NCBI RefSeq assembly: GCF_001447195.1
Contig: NZ_LFRI01000386.1
Coordinates: 402,104-466,103, forward strand
Origin: Aquabacterium parvum
Lineage (GTDB): Bacteria; Pseudomonadota; Gammaproteobacteria; Burkholderiales; Burkholderiaceae_C
DNA length: 64,000 nucleotides
Direction of reading: 5' to 3'
The notes beneath the pieces were generated by a model. It searched no databases and was not told where the DNA came from. It saw nothing but the letters and a program-made list of their open reading frames with translations. Shown here one piece after another: positions 51,281 through 60,809 of this stretch (the stretch's first letter is position 1; each line of letters opens with the position of its first letter). A program made the position numbers and the translations under genes.

Positions 51281-51763
51281 ATGCAAAAGTGGAAACATGA
51301 CGTCTGGGTGGGGCTGTTCGTGCTGTTGGGCGCTGGCGCCATCCTGTTCCTGGCCTTGCAGGCCGGCAACCTGCTGACCCTGAACTTCGAGCAGGGCTAC
51401 ACCGTCAACGCGCGCTTTGACAACATCGGTGGCCTCAAGCCCAAGGCAGCGGTGCGCAGCGCTGGTGTGGTGGTGGGCCGTGTCGGCAAGATCACCTTCG
51501 ACACCCAGGGCTACCAGGCCGTGGTCGAGCTCAAGCTCAACAAGGACGTGGTCTTCCCGAAAGACTCATCCGCCAAGATCCTGACCTCCGGTCTGCTGGG
51601 TGAGCAGTACATCGGCCTGGAGCCGGGTTTCGAAGAAAGCAACCTGGCCCAGGGCGACGCCATCAAGGCCACGCAATCGGCCATCGTGCTGGAAAACCTG
51701 ATCTCGCAGTTCCTCTTCAGCAAGGCCGCCGATGGCGACACCGAAAAGGGAGGCAGCAAGTGA
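51281..51763 (+). CDS. mlaD: MCE-domain phospholipid-binding protein MlaD
   Basis: The 160-residue protein has one N-terminal transmembrane helix (VGLFVLLGAGAILFLALQAG) and an MCE domain (about 38-118) with NARFDNIGGLKPKAAVRSAGVVVGRV. MlaD forms a hexameric ring in the periplasm that passes lipids through the Mla complex. GAAGGAAGAAC before the ATG gives a ribosome site. Its stop overlaps the GTG start of mlaA. Confidence 0.95.
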   Translation: MQKWKHDVWVGLFVLLGAGAILFLALQAGNLLTLNFEQGYTVNARFDNIGGLKPKAAVRSAGVVVGRVGKITFDTQGYQAVVELKLNKDVVFPKDSSAKILTSGLLGEQYIGLEPGFEESNLAQGDAIKATQSAIVLENLISQFLFSKAADGDTEKGGSK

Positions 51764-52776
51764 TCAACCGCTTCGCCATGCGCCGATCGGCCGTGGTGGT
51801 CGCCCTGGTGTGCGCGAGCTTGCTCCAGGGCTGTGCCACGCGCCAGCAGCCAGACCCCTTCGAGAACCTGAACCGCGAGGTGTTCGCGTTCAACGAAACG
51901 GTCGACGAGAACGTCCTGCAGCCGGTGGCGCGGGGCTACGTGAACGTCACGCCCGAGCCTGTGCGCATCGGCGTGCGCAATTTCTTCAACAACCTGCGCG
52001 ACGTCTGGTCCACGGTCAACCTGTTCCTGCAAGGCCGCTTCGGCGAAGGCGCCACGGCCATCATGCGCGTGAGCATGAACACGACCTTCGGCCTGGCGGG
52101 TTTGATCGACATCGCCACGCCGATGCGGCTGGAGCGCCCCAACGAAGACCTGGGCCAGACCCTGGGCGTGTGGGGCATGGGCCCCGGCGCCTACATCGTC
52201 TGGCCTTTCCTGGGCCCGTCAACAGCGCGTGACTCGTTCGACATCCCGCCCACCTTCGCGTTCGGCGGCACCATGCTGGCCGATGGCTGGAAGGCCGAGT
52301 TGGCCATCACGGGCGTGAACCTGATCAGCCTTCGCGCCGACCTGCTGGCCGCAGGCGACCTGGTCAACGACATCGCGCTCGACAAGTACGCCTTCATCCG
52401 CGATGCCTACCTACAGCGCCGCCAGAACCTGATCCACAACGGCGAGCCGCCCGACGCCGATGACGATGAAGAAGAGCCCTTCGTCGATGAGTCGAAGGAG
52501 CCCGAAGCGCCAGCGGCCGGCTCGCCCGGTGCCAGCGTTTTGCCTGTGGGGCTGCCTGAGTCGGCCCTGGCCACCGTGGTGGCAGGCCCGGTGCTCGCCA
52601 CGCCGGCAAACGTTTCGGTGCGTCGGGAGATGCTGTCGGTGGCCGATCCGGAGTGGGCGTTTTCGCCAGCTTTCGCCGAGGCCGCCTCTGCAGGCACCGC
52701 CACGGCCGACGCTTCGCGTGTGAACGCAGGTGAAGTTCCGCGCCAGGGTCTGCCCGAGCTGGTCTTTGCGCGTTGA
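51760..52776 (+). CDS. mlaA: Outer-membrane lipoprotein MlaA (VacJ) with long C-terminal extension
   Basis: The 338-residue lipoprotein has a lipobox at LLQGC (Cys25). The MlaA core runs to about residue 225 (DPFENLNREVFAFNETVDENVLQPVARGY, then GVWGMGPGAYIVWPFLGPSTARD). It takes mislocalised phospholipids out of the outer leaflet and gives them to MlaC. The family usually ends near 250 residues; here about 100 further residues follow, beginning with an acidic stretch DADDDEEEPF and otherwise rich in Ala, Pro and Val. GTG 51760 overlaps the mlaD stop. mlaA inside the mla operon is common in betaproteobacteria. Confidence 0.93.
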   Translation: MINRFAMRRSAVVVALVCASLLQGCATRQQPDPFENLNREVFAFNETVDENVLQPVARGYVNVTPEPVRIGVRNFFNNLRDVWSTVNLFLQGRFGEGATAIMRVSMNTTFGLAGLIDIATPMRLERPNEDLGQTLGVWGMGPGAYIVWPFLGPSTARDSFDIPPTFAFGGTMLADGWKAELAITGVNLISLRADLLAAGDLVNDIALDKYAFIRDAYLQRRQNLIHNGEPPDADDDEEEPFVDESKEPEAPAAGSPGASVLPVGLPESALATVVAGPVLATPANVSVRREMLSVADPEWAFSPAFAEAASAGTATADASRVNAGEVPRQGLPELVFAR

Positions 52777-52829
52777 AACAACGGTGCCGCCCGCCAAGAG
52801 GTGGCCATGACATCCAGGAGCTTGCCAAC

Positions 52830-53519
52830 ATGAACGCCCCATTCCGTCAGAACACCGCCCGCTGGGTGATCGCCTCGGCGCTCGGCCTGGGTCTCGCCTT
52901 GCCGGTGACGTCGGCGCTGGCCCAGTCCACGCCCGCCACCGCCACCGCAGCCGCCACCGCGCAGGCCGCCACCCCCGATGCCTTCATCAAGCGCATCACC
53001 GACGAGGTGTTTGCCACCGTCAAGGCCGACAAGGGCATCCAGCAGGGTGACCTGCGCCGCGTGCAGGCCATGGTCGAGAGCAAGATCTTGCCGAACGTGA
53101 ACCTGCAGCGCATGACCTCGGCCGCCGTGGGCCGCCCCTGGCGCCAGGCCACGCCCGAACAGAAGCAGCGCCTGCAGGAAGAGTTCAAGACCCTGCTGAT
53201 CTACACCTACGCCGGTGCCGCAGCCCAGATCAAGGACCAGACCATCGAGTACCGCCCGATGCGCAGCCGCCCGGAAGACACCGAGGTCATCGTGCGCACG
53301 CTGGTGCGCAACAAGGGCGAGGCCATCCAGCTCGACTACCGCCTGGAGAAGGCCGATGCCGGCTGGAAAATCTACGACGTCAACGTGCTGGGCGCGTGGT
53401 TGGTGCAGACCTACCAGAGCAGCTTCGCGCAAGAGGTCAGCGCTTCGGGCATCGATGGCCTGATCGCCAAGCTGGTCGAGCGCAACAAGCAACTGGCGAC
53501 GCGCAAGGTGGCGGGCTGA
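52830..53519 (+). CDS. mlaC: Periplasmic phospholipid carrier MlaC
   Basis: The 229-residue protein has a Sec signal peptide (ASALGLGLALPVTSALAQ, cut near residue 32) and a Ttg2D/MlaC domain (PDAFIKRITDEVF through VNVLGAWLVQTYQSSF). It shuttles phospholipids between MlaA and MlaFEDB. ATG 52830 with GGAG upstream is preferred; the frame runs open to 52773 but would add residues before the signal peptide. mlaB follows after 1 bp. Confidence 0.94.
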   Translation: MNAPFRQNTARWVIASALGLGLALPVTSALAQSTPATATAAATAQAATPDAFIKRITDEVFATVKADKGIQQGDLRRVQAMVESKILPNVNLQRMTSAAVGRPWRQATPEQKQRLQEEFKTLLIYTYAGAAAQIKDQTIEYRPMRSRPEDTEVIVRTLVRNKGEAIQLDYRLEKADAGWKIYDVNVLGAWLVQTYQSSFAQEVSASGIDGLIAKLVERNKQLATRKVAG

Positions 53520-53520
53520 G

Positions 53521-53808
53521 ATGCTGCTGCTGCCGCCCGTGATCACGCATGCGGAAGTGCCGCATGTGCTCAGCCTGTTTCGCCAGACTTTGGACCAGGC
53601 GGCCGCTCAGGGTGACACCCAGGCGGCCATGCTGACGGTCGATGGCTCCGACCTCCAGCAGTTCGACTCCAGCGCGCTGGCGGTGTTGCTGGAGTGCCAG
53701 CGCATGGCTCGCGGCAGCGGCCGGGCGTTTTCGGTGCAGGGCCTGCCGCCCAAGTTGACCGAGTTGGCCCGCTTGTACGGCGTGGACGGCCTGCTTCAGT
53801 CCGCGTGA
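53521..53808 (+). CDS. mlaB: STAS-domain protein MlaB
   Basis: This 95-residue single STAS domain has the family motif FDSSALAVLLECQRMA. MlaB binds MlaF and is needed for assembly and activity of the ABC transporter. It follows mlaC directly and ends the mlaFEDACB operon. It converges on zwf with a 12-bp gap and no obvious terminator. Confidence 0.9.
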   Translation: MLLLPPVITHAEVPHVLSLFRQTLDQAAAQGDTQAAMLTVDGSDLQQFDSSALAVLLECQRMARGSGRAFSVQGLPPKLTELARLYGVDGLLQSA

Positions 53809-53820
53809 AGCTGGCCTGAA

Positions 53821-55296
53821 TCAGGCCTCTTCGGCCCACGCGAACCCGTCGCGGGCCACCAGGGCACTGGCCGCAGCCGGGCCCCAGGTGCCAGCCGAGT
53901 AAGGGCGTGGCCCCACGCTGTCGTGCCGCCAGGCCTCCAGGATGGGCTCCACCCAGCGCCAGGCCTGCTCCTGCTCGTCCGAGCGCACGAACAGGTTGAG
54001 CCGGCCCGCCAGCGCGTCGAGCAACATCCGCTCGTAGGCGCCCACCCGCTCGCTGGAAAACGCTTTGTGAAAGTCCAGGTCGAGCGAAACCGGAGACAGG
54101 CTCTCCTGCCCGGATCCGGCGCCCACCGCGTCCACCTCGCCACGCGCGGCCATCAGTCGCAGCTCCAAGCCGTCTTCCGGCTGCAGCTTGATCACCAGCT
54201 GGTTGGGCGTTTGCGCCCCGGGGAAAATGGCGTGCGGCGTCGGCCGGAAGGTCACGACGATTTCAGCGTGGTAGTGCGTCATGCGCTTGCCGGTGCGCAG
54301 GTAGAAGGGCACGCCCGCCCAGCGCCAGTTCTGCACCTCGCAGCGCAGGGCCACGAAGGTCTCGGTCTGGCTGTTGGCGGGCACCTTGGCCTCTTCGCGG
54401 TAGCCGCAGACCGACTCCCCGGCGACGGTGCCGGCGCGGTACTGCCCACGCACCACGTCGCGCGCCACCGAGGCCGCGTCGAATGGCTTGAGCGAGCGCA
54501 GCACCTTGAGTTTTTCGTCGCGGATGGCGTCGGCGTCCGAGCTGGAGGGCGGCTCCATCGCGATCATCGTCAGCAACTGCAGCGCGTGGTTCTGCACCAT
54601 GTCGCGCAGCGCGCCGGTTCGGTCGTAGAAGTCGCCCCGCGTGCCCACCCCCAGTGACTCGCCCAGCGTGATCTGGATGTGCGCGATGCTCTCGCGCCGC
54701 CACAGCGGCTCGAACAGGGCGTTGCCAAAGCGCAGGGCCATGAGGTTCTGCACCGAAGGCTTGCCCAGGTAGTGGTCGATGCGCAGCGCCTGCCGCTCGG
54801 TGAACACCGCGCCCACGGCCTGGTTGATGGCTCGCGCGCTGGCCAGGTCGTGGCCCAGTGGCTTTTCCAGCACCACGCGCACGCGCTCGTCGTTCAGGCC
54901 GATGGCGCCGAGTTGTTCGCAGATGACCGGGAACAGGTGAGGGCTGGTGGCCAGGTACATGACCACGGTGTCCGCGTGACGGTTGCCCAACCAGGCCTGC
55001 AGGCGCAGGTAGTCGCTCGGCTGCGACAGGTCCATGCGCAGGTAGCGCACCAGTTGCGAAAAGCGCGCGTACTCGTCTTCGGTGGGGCGCTTGGCGCTGT
55101 CGGCGGCCAGCAGGCGCTCGTGCAGCCAGTGGCGGTACTGCGCGTCGTCCTGCTCGTCGCGGGCCACCGCCAGGATGCGACCGCCGGCCGGCAGCTTGCC
55201 GTGGCGCCAGGCCTGGAAGAGGGCCGGCATGAGCTTGCGCCAGGTGAGGTCACCGGTGCCACCGAAGAAGACCAGGTCGAAAGTCTGCGAAGACAT
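53821..55296 (-). CDS. zwf: Glucose-6-phosphate 1-dehydrogenase
   Basis: The 491-residue enzyme oxidises glucose 6-phosphate to 6-phosphogluconolactone. The NADP-binding motif is [13 protein letters not shown], and the active site reads [13 protein letters not shown], where most family members have KE in place of KP. The length and remaining motifs are normal. The start at 55296 fits the family; upstream in-frame codons run into the tal promoter. It is divergent from tal with a 100-bp gap. pgl, edd and eda are not adjacent. Confidence 0.95.
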   Translation of the reverse strand: MSSQTFDLVFFGGTGDLTWRKLMPALFQAWRHGKLPAGGRILAVARDEQDDAQYRHWLHERLLAADSAKRPTEDEYARFSQLVRYLRMDLSQPSDYLRLQAWLGNRHADTVVMYLATSPHLFPVICEQLGAIGLNDERVRVVLEKPLGHDLASARAINQAVGAVFTERQALRIDHYLGKPSVQNLMALRFGNALFEPLWRRESIAHIQITLGESLGVGTRGDFYDRTGALRDMVQNHALQLLTMIAMEPPSSSDADAIRDEKLKVLRSLKPFDAASVARDVVRGQYRAGTVAGESVCGYREEAKVPANSQTETFVALRCEVQNWRWAGVPFYLRTGKRMTHYHAEIVVTFRPTPHAIFPGAQTPNQLVIKLQPEDGLELRLMAARGEVDAVGAGSGQESLSPVSLDLDFHKAFSSERVGAYERMLLDALAGRLNLFVRSDEQEQAWRWVEPILEAWRHDSVGPRPYSAGTWGPAAASALVARDGFAWAEEA

Positions 55297-55396
55297 GGGA
55301 ATGAGGGGGCGTCTGAAGTCGCGTTTTGGCGGGATGGCACCCACTTTCGCACCGTTTTGGGATCAGAATCAAGGAAACAGGCCGATCATTGCCAGC

Positions 55397-56350
55397 ATGA
55401 CGTCTCAACTCGACCAACTCAGGGCCCACACCACCGTGGTGGCCGACACCGGCGACTTCCGCCAACTCGCTCAATTTGCCCCCCAGGACGCGACGACCAA
55501 CCCCTCGCTGATCCTCAAGGCCGTCCAGAAGCCCGAGTACGCGCCCCTGCTGGCCGAGACCGTGGCCGCGCACCGCAGCGCCGCACGCGACGAGATCGTC
55601 GACCACGTGCTGGTGCGTTTCGGCCTGGAGATTTTGAAGGTGGTGCCGGGCCGCGTCTCGACCGAAGTCGATGCCCGCCTGAGCTTCGACACCGCCGCCA
55701 CGCTGTCGCGCGCGCGCCGCATCATGGCGCTGTACGAAGCCGCTGGCGTGCCGCGCTCGCGCGTGCTCATCAAGGTGGCTGCCACCTGGGAGGGCATCCA
55801 GGCCGCGCGCGAGCTCGAAGCCGAAGGCATCCACTGCAACCTGACGTTGCTGTTCGCGTTTGCGCAAGCTCGCGCCTGCGCCGACGCCAGCGTGCAGCTG
55901 ATTTCGCCTTTCGTCGGCCGCATCTACGACTGGCACAAGAAGTCGGCTGGCGCCCAGTGGGATGAAGCCGCCCGCGCCGGTGTGAACGACCCAGGCGTGC
56001 AGTCCGTGGCGCGCATCTGGCAGCACTACAAGCAACACGGCGTGCGCACCGAGGTGATGGGCGCGAGCTTTCGCAACGTGGGCCAGATCCTGGCGCTGGC
56101 CGGCTGCGACCTGCTGACCATCAGCCCCGACCTGCTGGCGCAGCTGCAGGCCTCTGACGCGCCCGTGGCACCGCAATTGCTTGCTCCGGCTCAGGTGCTG
56201 CCCCCCGAGGCCGCGCTGACCGAAGCCGAGTTCCGCTACCAGCTCAACGAAGACGCCATGGCCACCGAGAAACTGGCCGAAGGCATCCGCCTCTTCGCGG
56301 TGGACGCGGGCAAGCTCGACACCCTCATCGACGCGGCCCTGGCTGCCTGA
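55397..56350 (+). CDS. tal: Transaldolase
   Basis: The 317-residue TalB-type enzyme exchanges three-carbon units in the pentose phosphate pathway. The Schiff-base lysine is in [16 protein letters not shown], and [10 protein letters not shown] at the N-terminus and [10 protein letters not shown] at the C-terminal side match the family. ATG 55397 gives the usual N-terminus MTSQLDQL; the frame is open upstream only because it overlaps zwf on the other strand. pgi follows 23 bp later, so the two probably form one operon. Confidence 0.96.
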   Translation: MTSQLDQLRAHTTVVADTGDFRQLAQFAPQDATTNPSLILKAVQKPEYAPLLAETVAAHRSAARDEIVDHVLVRFGLEILKVVPGRVSTEVDARLSFDTAATLSRARRIMALYEAAGVPRSRVLIKVAATWEGIQAARELEAEGIHCNLTLLFAFAQARACADASVQLISPFVGRIYDWHKKSAGAQWDEAARAGVNDPGVQSVARIWQHYKQHGVRTEVMGASFRNVGQILALAGCDLLTISPDLLAQLQASDAPVAPQLLAPAQVLPPEAALTEAEFRYQLNEDAMATEKLAEGIRLFAVDAGKLDTLIDAALAA

Positions 56351-56373
56351 GCCCCTTGCCCCCGACCCCGATC

Positions 56374-58047
56374 ATGTCGCCCAGAGACCCCGCCATGCCC
56401 CTGAGCGCACCCCGCTGTGATGAGACCGTGGCCTGGTCGGCCCTGGCCGGTCACGCGCAGGTGCATGGGCGCGAGCTGGACCTGAGGCAGCTCTTCCAGG
56501 ATGACCCCGACCGCGTGCAGCGCCTGAGCCTGCAGGCGCCCGAGGTGTGGGCCGATCTGTCGCGCTCGCACTGGGACGTGGCCACCCAGCGCCACCTGCT
56601 GGACCTGGCCCGCGAATGCCTGCTGGCCGACCGCCGCGACGCCCTGCTGGCGGGTGCGGCCGTCAACACCACTGAGGGGCGCGCGGTGCTGCACACGGCC
56701 CTGCGCGCACCGAAGGGGCAGGGGCCGCACTCTGAAGCGGTGCACGCCGAGCTCGACCGCATGCTGGCCTTTGCCGAGCGCATCCGAGCCAGGGCAGGGG
56801 GCGAGCAGCCCGGCGACATCCACGACGTGGTGCACATCGGCATCGGCGGCTCCGACCTGGGCCCGCGCATGGTGATCGCGGCGCTGGCCCACCGGCTGCA
56901 CCCGGGTCTGCGCCTGCACTCCATCTCCAACGTCGACGGCCAGGACCTGGGCGCACTGCTGCCCAGGCTGAACCCGGCACACACGCTCTTCGTTGTCGCC
57001 TCCAAGACCTTCACCACCCAGGAAACGCTGGCCAACGCCAACACGGCGCGGCAGTGGTTCCTCGATGCTGGTGGCACCGAAATCGACCGGCACTTCGTGG
57101 CCGTGAGCACGGCGGTCGAGCGCGTGCGCGCCTTCGGCATCTCCGAGGTTTTTGCCTTCTGGGACTGGGTGGGCGGGCGCTTCTCGATGTGGTCGACCAT
57201 TGGCCTGCCGATCGCCTTGGGCATCGGGGCCGACGGTTTCCGCGAACTGCTGGCCGGCGCCCACGCCATGGACCGCCATTTCGCCGAAGCGCCCTTTGAA
57301 GCCAACCTGCCGGTGCAACTGGGCCTGCTCGACGTCTGGTACCGCAACTTCAAGGGCTACACCAGCCGCTGCGTGGCGCCTTATGCGCAAGGCCTGCGCA
57401 GCCTGCCTGCCTACCTGCAGCAGTTGGTGATGGAGAGCAACGGCAAGTCGGTGGACGCCCAGGGGCAGCCGCTGCCTTACGCCACCAGCGACGTGCTGTG
57501 GGGCGAGCCTGGCACCAATGGCCAGCACGCTTTCTTCCAGATGCTGCATCAGGGCAGCGACGTGGTGCCGGTGGAGTTCATCCTCGTGGCGCGCCCCAGC
57601 TACCCCGCTGTGTTGCAGGCCTCACCAGCCCTGCAGGCGGCGCTCAAGCAACAGCACGAGGCCCTGCTGGCCAACGGCTTGGCCCAGGCCCAGGCGCTGA
57701 TGTGGGGCAAGACCGAGGCCGAAGCCTTGACCGAGCAGGCACCCACCGCGTCGCCGGCGCTGGCCCCCGAGGTCATCGCCCGCCACCGAACCTTCCCGGG
57801 CAACCGTCCCAGCCTGACCCTGGTGCTCGACGAGGTCTCGCCCCGCTCGCTGGGCGCGCTGATCGCCCTGTTCGAGCACCGCACCTTCGTGTCGGGCGCG
57901 GTGTGGGGCATCAACAGCTTCGACCAGTGGGGCGTGGAGCTGGGTAAGGCGCTGTGCCAGCAACTGCTGCCGCGCCTGCAGTCGGGTGACACGGCTGGGT
58001 TGGATGCGTCGAGCGCGGCCTTGATCGGGCGGTTGCGGCAGGGCTGA
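56374..58047 (+). CDS. pgi: Glucose-6-phosphate isomerase
   Basis: The 557-residue enzyme interconverts glucose and fructose 6-phosphates. Both family signatures are present (GGRFSMWSTIGLPIALGIG and NSFDQWGVELGK), plus GEPGTNGQHAFFQ with active-site residues. ATG 56374 and 56395 are both possible starts. It shares the plus-strand unit with tal. Its stop is one base from the stop of the convergent AP2-like gene, which marks the edge between core metabolism and the T6SS island. Confidence 0.95.
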   Translation: MSPRDPAMPLSAPRCDETVAWSALAGHAQVHGRELDLRQLFQDDPDRVQRLSLQAPEVWADLSRSHWDVATQRHLLDLARECLLADRRDALLAGAAVNTTEGRAVLHTALRAPKGQGPHSEAVHAELDRMLAFAERIRARAGGEQPGDIHDVVHIGIGGSDLGPRMVIAALAHRLHPGLRLHSISNVDGQDLGALLPRLNPAHTLFVVASKTFTTQETLANANTARQWFLDAGGTEIDRHFVAVSTAVERVRAFGISEVFAFWDWVGGRFSMWSTIGLPIALGIGADGFRELLAGAHAMDRHFAEAPFEANLPVQLGLLDVWYRNFKGYTSRCVAPYAQGLRSLPAYLQQLVMESNGKSVDAQGQPLPYATSDVLWGEPGTNGQHAFFQMLHQGSDVVPVEFILVARPSYPAVLQASPALQAALKQQHEALLANGLAQAQALMWGKTEAEALTEQAPTASPALAPEVIARHRTFPGNRPSLTLVLDEVSPRSLGALIALFEHRTFVSGAVWGINSFDQWGVELGKALCQQLLPRLQSGDTAGLDASSAALIGRLRQG

Positions 58048-58048
58048 G

Positions 58049-58579
58049 TCAGCCGCCCTGATGGCTGTCAGCCAGTGCCTGCACGAACGCAGCGCGTGCG
58101 GCCACGGCCAGTTCGTAGGCTTTTTCTTCACCATATCTCGAGATTGAGAAGGCTTTTTTGCGCGCGGGCTTGACGCCTTCCGGTGTGCGCGCCTCCCAAT
58201 GCACGTAGACCGCCACGCTGCCGTCCGAACGCCGGCGGCTGGTTTTCATCTTGAACACCCCAGGGGTCCCGGATGTGTTGTTGGTGCGCAGCTTTTGCAC
58301 CAGTTCCTGCTGGGTGTAAGGCTGCAGCGAACGCGCGATTTGGTCGCGCCATGCCTGGGCCGCTTGCAGGGCGGCCTCCACTGAGCCGTGCCGCAAAACC
58401 GGGAACCCTTTGGCGTGGTTCGTGCCACGACAGCGCAGGGACACGCGCCAACTCCCCAGCCCCGGGGTGGGCATGAACCAAAGGCGATCCAGGTCGCCGA
58501 GTGGTGGGGTGTTGGGGGGCTTGGGCATGCTGTCTTGTGCGCTGCAGGGGCCGGCCGCCCGGCTCGGTGCAATGTCCAT
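58049..58579 (-). CDS. AP2-like DNA-binding protein linked to Tle1
   Basis: The 176-residue protein has two segments resembling the small AP2/ERF DNA-binding fold. The first is at about 43-84 (GSWRVSLRC, then GSVEAALQAAQAWRD). The second is at about 102-170 (SGTPGVFKMKTSRRRSDG, then KKAFSISRYGEEKAYELAVAAR). Bacterial AP2 domains mostly come from mobile endonucleases and integrases; no nuclease motif is seen here. Its ATG shares one base with the tle1 stop (TGATG), so it is translated with the effector. AAGGGGAA precedes the ATG. A regulator, a nucleoid-binding accessory or a second effector are all possible. Confidence 0.6.
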   Translation of the reverse strand: MDIAPSRAAGPCSAQDSMPKPPNTPPLGDLDRLWFMPTPGLGSWRVSLRCRGTNHAKGFPVLRHGSVEAALQAAQAWRDQIARSLQPYTQQELVQKLRTNNTSGTPGVFKMKTSRRRSDGSVAVYVHWEARTPEGVKPARKKAFSISRYGEEKAYELAVAARAAFVQALADSHQGG

Positions 58580-60201
58580 CAATCGTTCCCCTTGAACACG
58601 GTTCTGAATTTCGCCAGACCGATGCCGTTGAGTGTGAACTCGTCGATGCCTTCGCCGATGGCCCCAGCCATGGAGTCGTGAACGCATGACTCCAGGAACG
58701 CCTCGACCTCTGGGGTGAGGCGGCTCAGGTCGATCGACTCGGCCACGTCGCACAGCCGGTGGTCTGCATGGTGGGACATGCCGCTGGCAGCGTACATGGC
58801 ACGCACTCGCCTGGCAGCCTCCCTGGGGTTGAAGTCGGTCGCCATCGGGTCACCTTGACCGAGTGCGGCCAGGCGCCGAATCAAGGTGGCCTGGGTGCGG
58901 CGCAGGCTGCTTTTGTCGGCAGCTGTGGCGCGTTGAAACAAGGCGGTGGACTCGAACGCATGGCGATGCTTGAAGCGGTAGCTGAAGTACAGCGCCATGT
59001 GTTGCTTGAGCATGTTTTCGACCGCAGAGGCGCCGACTTTGGCGTGCCGAACGTAGTTGTTGAAGCGGCGGATGGTTTCGGCGGCAGGTTGCAGCGCGGC
59101 CCTGTCTTGCGGCGGCAACTCGGTCAGTGGCTTGAGCGGCACGCCACTCAGGCGGGCCTCTCGGTACATGTTGGCAGCCGGGATGAGGCTGTAGAGCTCC
59201 CCAGGCTGTGAGGCAATGCCCAGCGCGCCTGGTGCGTAGCCGCCGCCGACGTCGGAGTGGGCCCCCGGGTACATCACCTCCAGCGCGTTGCCAGGGTAGC
59301 GAGACCTGACCCGAACCGAGTCGAGCGGGAAGCAGGCACGCACCTCGTGACCGGCAACGAAGTGCACGCACCGCTCCACCGCAGGGTGGATTTCGAGGTT
59401 GTTGTCGGCCCAGGAGGCGTGGCCGCGCAAGATGCCGTTGTCGAAGAGGTTGGCCTGACCCACCGAGGCCACGGTGTCGAACACCCCCATGAAGCTCACG
59501 CGCAAGGGGATGCCGGCGAAAGTCCAGCCGCCACCCTCGGGTTGGCAGGCCTCGAACAGCCAGTTGCAAAAGGCGCGGGACTCGGCTGCGCCGCGCGAGA
59601 AGCCGAACACCGAGATGTTGATCTGCTCGACCGTGGGCTTGGCACCGGTCAAAGCGGCTTGGAGCTTGGTTTGCCAGTGGCGGAGAGCGGAGCGGCGTTG
59701 CGCGGCGGGGGACGCCAGAGAGGCGATGTTGTTGACGATGGAGTTTTGTTGGTCTGGCAGGATCAACAGACCCCTGTGCACATAACGATGCACGGAGTTA
59801 ATCAATTGGAGCAAGGCCCAAATGATGCGGTGCTCGCCTTTTTCGCCCGTTGGCTTTCCCAATGGCAGTGTTCGGTTGACATCGCCAATCTCCGGGAACG
59901 GTGTGCCGACTCCTGGTACGTAGTGTTTGAAGTAGCCCCTCTCAGGTGAATCGTGATGAGCTTGAAAGAGCCTGACCACGTTCGTGTGCTTGCGCTTCTC
60001 TGGTGGTAGAGAGTCGTAGTCTTGCTGCTTGTTGTTGCCTGTGCCATCGAAGAACACACCGATGTGCACTTGACCGCTGCAACGTTGCTCGCCAATGTTC
60101 GCCGTCGTGCAAGATAGGGCCCTCAAACGCTGCATGCCTTCGCGAGGCGACAGGGGGCGCAGCCCTCCTTCGGGTATCGGCCGTGGCGAAGTGGTGCTCA
60201 T
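58579..60201 (-). CDS. tle1: Type VI secretion lipase effector Tle1 (DUF2235)
   Basis: The 540-residue alpha/beta hydrolase of the DUF2235/Tle1 family has GVFFDGTGNN at 48-57, the nucleophile Ser202 in GFSRGAA, Asp242 in GVFDTV and His315 in PGAHSDVGGGY, forming a plausible catalytic triad. Tle1 proteins are phospholipases delivered by the T6SS that damage membranes of rival cells. The gene lies behind vgrG, a DUF4123 adaptor and DUF3304 immunity genes, as in characterised Tle1 loci. Its ATG overlaps the immunity gene stop (ATGA). The first 35 codons are also found as a truncated copy at 60700-60809. Confidence 0.88.
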   Translation of the reverse strand: MSTTSPRPIPEGGLRPLSPREGMQRLRALSCTTANIGEQRCSGQVHIGVFFDGTGNNKQQDYDSLPPEKRKHTNVVRLFQAHHDSPERGYFKHYVPGVGTPFPEIGDVNRTLPLGKPTGEKGEHRIIWALLQLINSVHRYVHRGLLILPDQQNSIVNNIASLASPAAQRRSALRHWQTKLQAALTGAKPTVEQINISVFGFSRGAAESRAFCNWLFEACQPEGGGWTFAGIPLRVSFMGVFDTVASVGQANLFDNGILRGHASWADNNLEIHPAVERCVHFVAGHEVRACFPLDSVRVRSRYPGNALEVMYPGAHSDVGGGYAPGALGIASQPGELYSLIPAANMYREARLSGVPLKPLTELPPQDRAALQPAAETIRRFNNYVRHAKVGASAVENMLKQHMALYFSYRFKHRHAFESTALFQRATAADKSSLRRTQATLIRRLAALGQGDPMATDFNPREAARRVRAMYAASGMSHHADHRLCDVAESIDLSRLTPEVEAFLESCVHDSMAGAIGEGIDEFTLNGIGLAKFRTVFKGND

Positions 60202-60698
60202 GGTTGATTCGCTCCCTGCTTAGGATAGGCCGGCAGGTATTCTGGGTGTTCTGGGTAAAGAACGCTGACCTTGACCTGTACCTGGTTGTTGGGCATGAAG
60301 TGAACCGTGAAGTGCCCCAGGTCTTGTGCTGTGTACTCGGGCACAGGCACGGTGCGTTCAATCCATGGGTCCTCTACCAGCACCTGCCTGCCATCGCGGA
60401 TCACCTCTTTTCCATCGGCGTCGGTGAGCCACTTGCCGCCGCCTTGCCACTTGATCGTGACTTTCATGTCCGGGTTCCAGCGCCTGGGCAACGTCACACA
60501 ACATGTTGTGGCACCTCCTCCACCCTGCGGAGGCACGTTGATGACGCCACCCTCACCGTTGATGAGAAAAGACGAGACCCATTGATCGGTGTGGTTGACG
60601 GCTTGGTATGACAGCCCAATCGTTTCCTCTTCCAGACAGGCAGACAAAGGCAGGCACAGCAGCACGGTTGCGGCAATCAGTCCGAGGCGCCAGTGCAT
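60198..60698 (-). CDS. tli1: DUF3304 lipoprotein, Tle1 immunity protein, copy B
   Basis: The 166-residue lipoprotein has signal MHWRLGLIAATVLLCLPLSAC (Cys21) and a DUF3304 domain (NHTDQWVSSFLINGEGGVIN, then CCVTLPRRW and VTIKWQGGGKW). DUF3304 lipoproteins act as periplasmic immunity proteins that block Tle1 in the producer. It directly precedes tle1 with a 4-bp overlap and is the likely cognate partner. The same frame is open upstream to 60809 because a tle1 remnant is fused to it; a product from that start would put the signal peptide 37 residues inside, so I prefer 60698. Confidence 0.8.
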   Translation of the reverse strand: MHWRLGLIAATVLLCLPLSACLEEETIGLSYQAVNHTDQWVSSFLINGEGGVINVPPQGGGGATTCCVTLPRRWNPDMKVTIKWQGGGKWLTDADGKEVIRDGRQVLVEDPWIERTVPVPEYTAQDLGHFTVHFMPNNQVQVKVSVLYPEHPEYLPAYPKQGANQP

Positions 60699-60699
60699 G

Positions 60700-60809
60700 C
60701 TGAAACCTGTCGTCGCGCAAGAAATGGCCTTTGGTCGCTGCATGCCTTCGCTTGGGGACAAAGTTCGCAGGCCACCCTCTTGCATGGGCTTTGGCGAAGT
60801 GGTGCTCAT
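60700..60809 (-). pseudogene. Truncated tle1 remnant (first ~35 codons)
   Basis: The frame from 60809 reads MSTTSPKPMQEGGLRTLSP then EGMQRPKAISCATT, matching the Tle1 N-terminus (MSTTSPRPIPEGGLRPLSP then EGMQRLRALSCTT) residue by residue. It overlaps the stop of immunity copy A by the same ATGA as intact tle1 does with copy B. After about 35 codons similarity ends and the signal peptide of copy B begins, in frame. The simplest reading is tandem duplication of a tli-tle1 unit followed by deletion of most of the first tle1. Confidence 0.85.
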
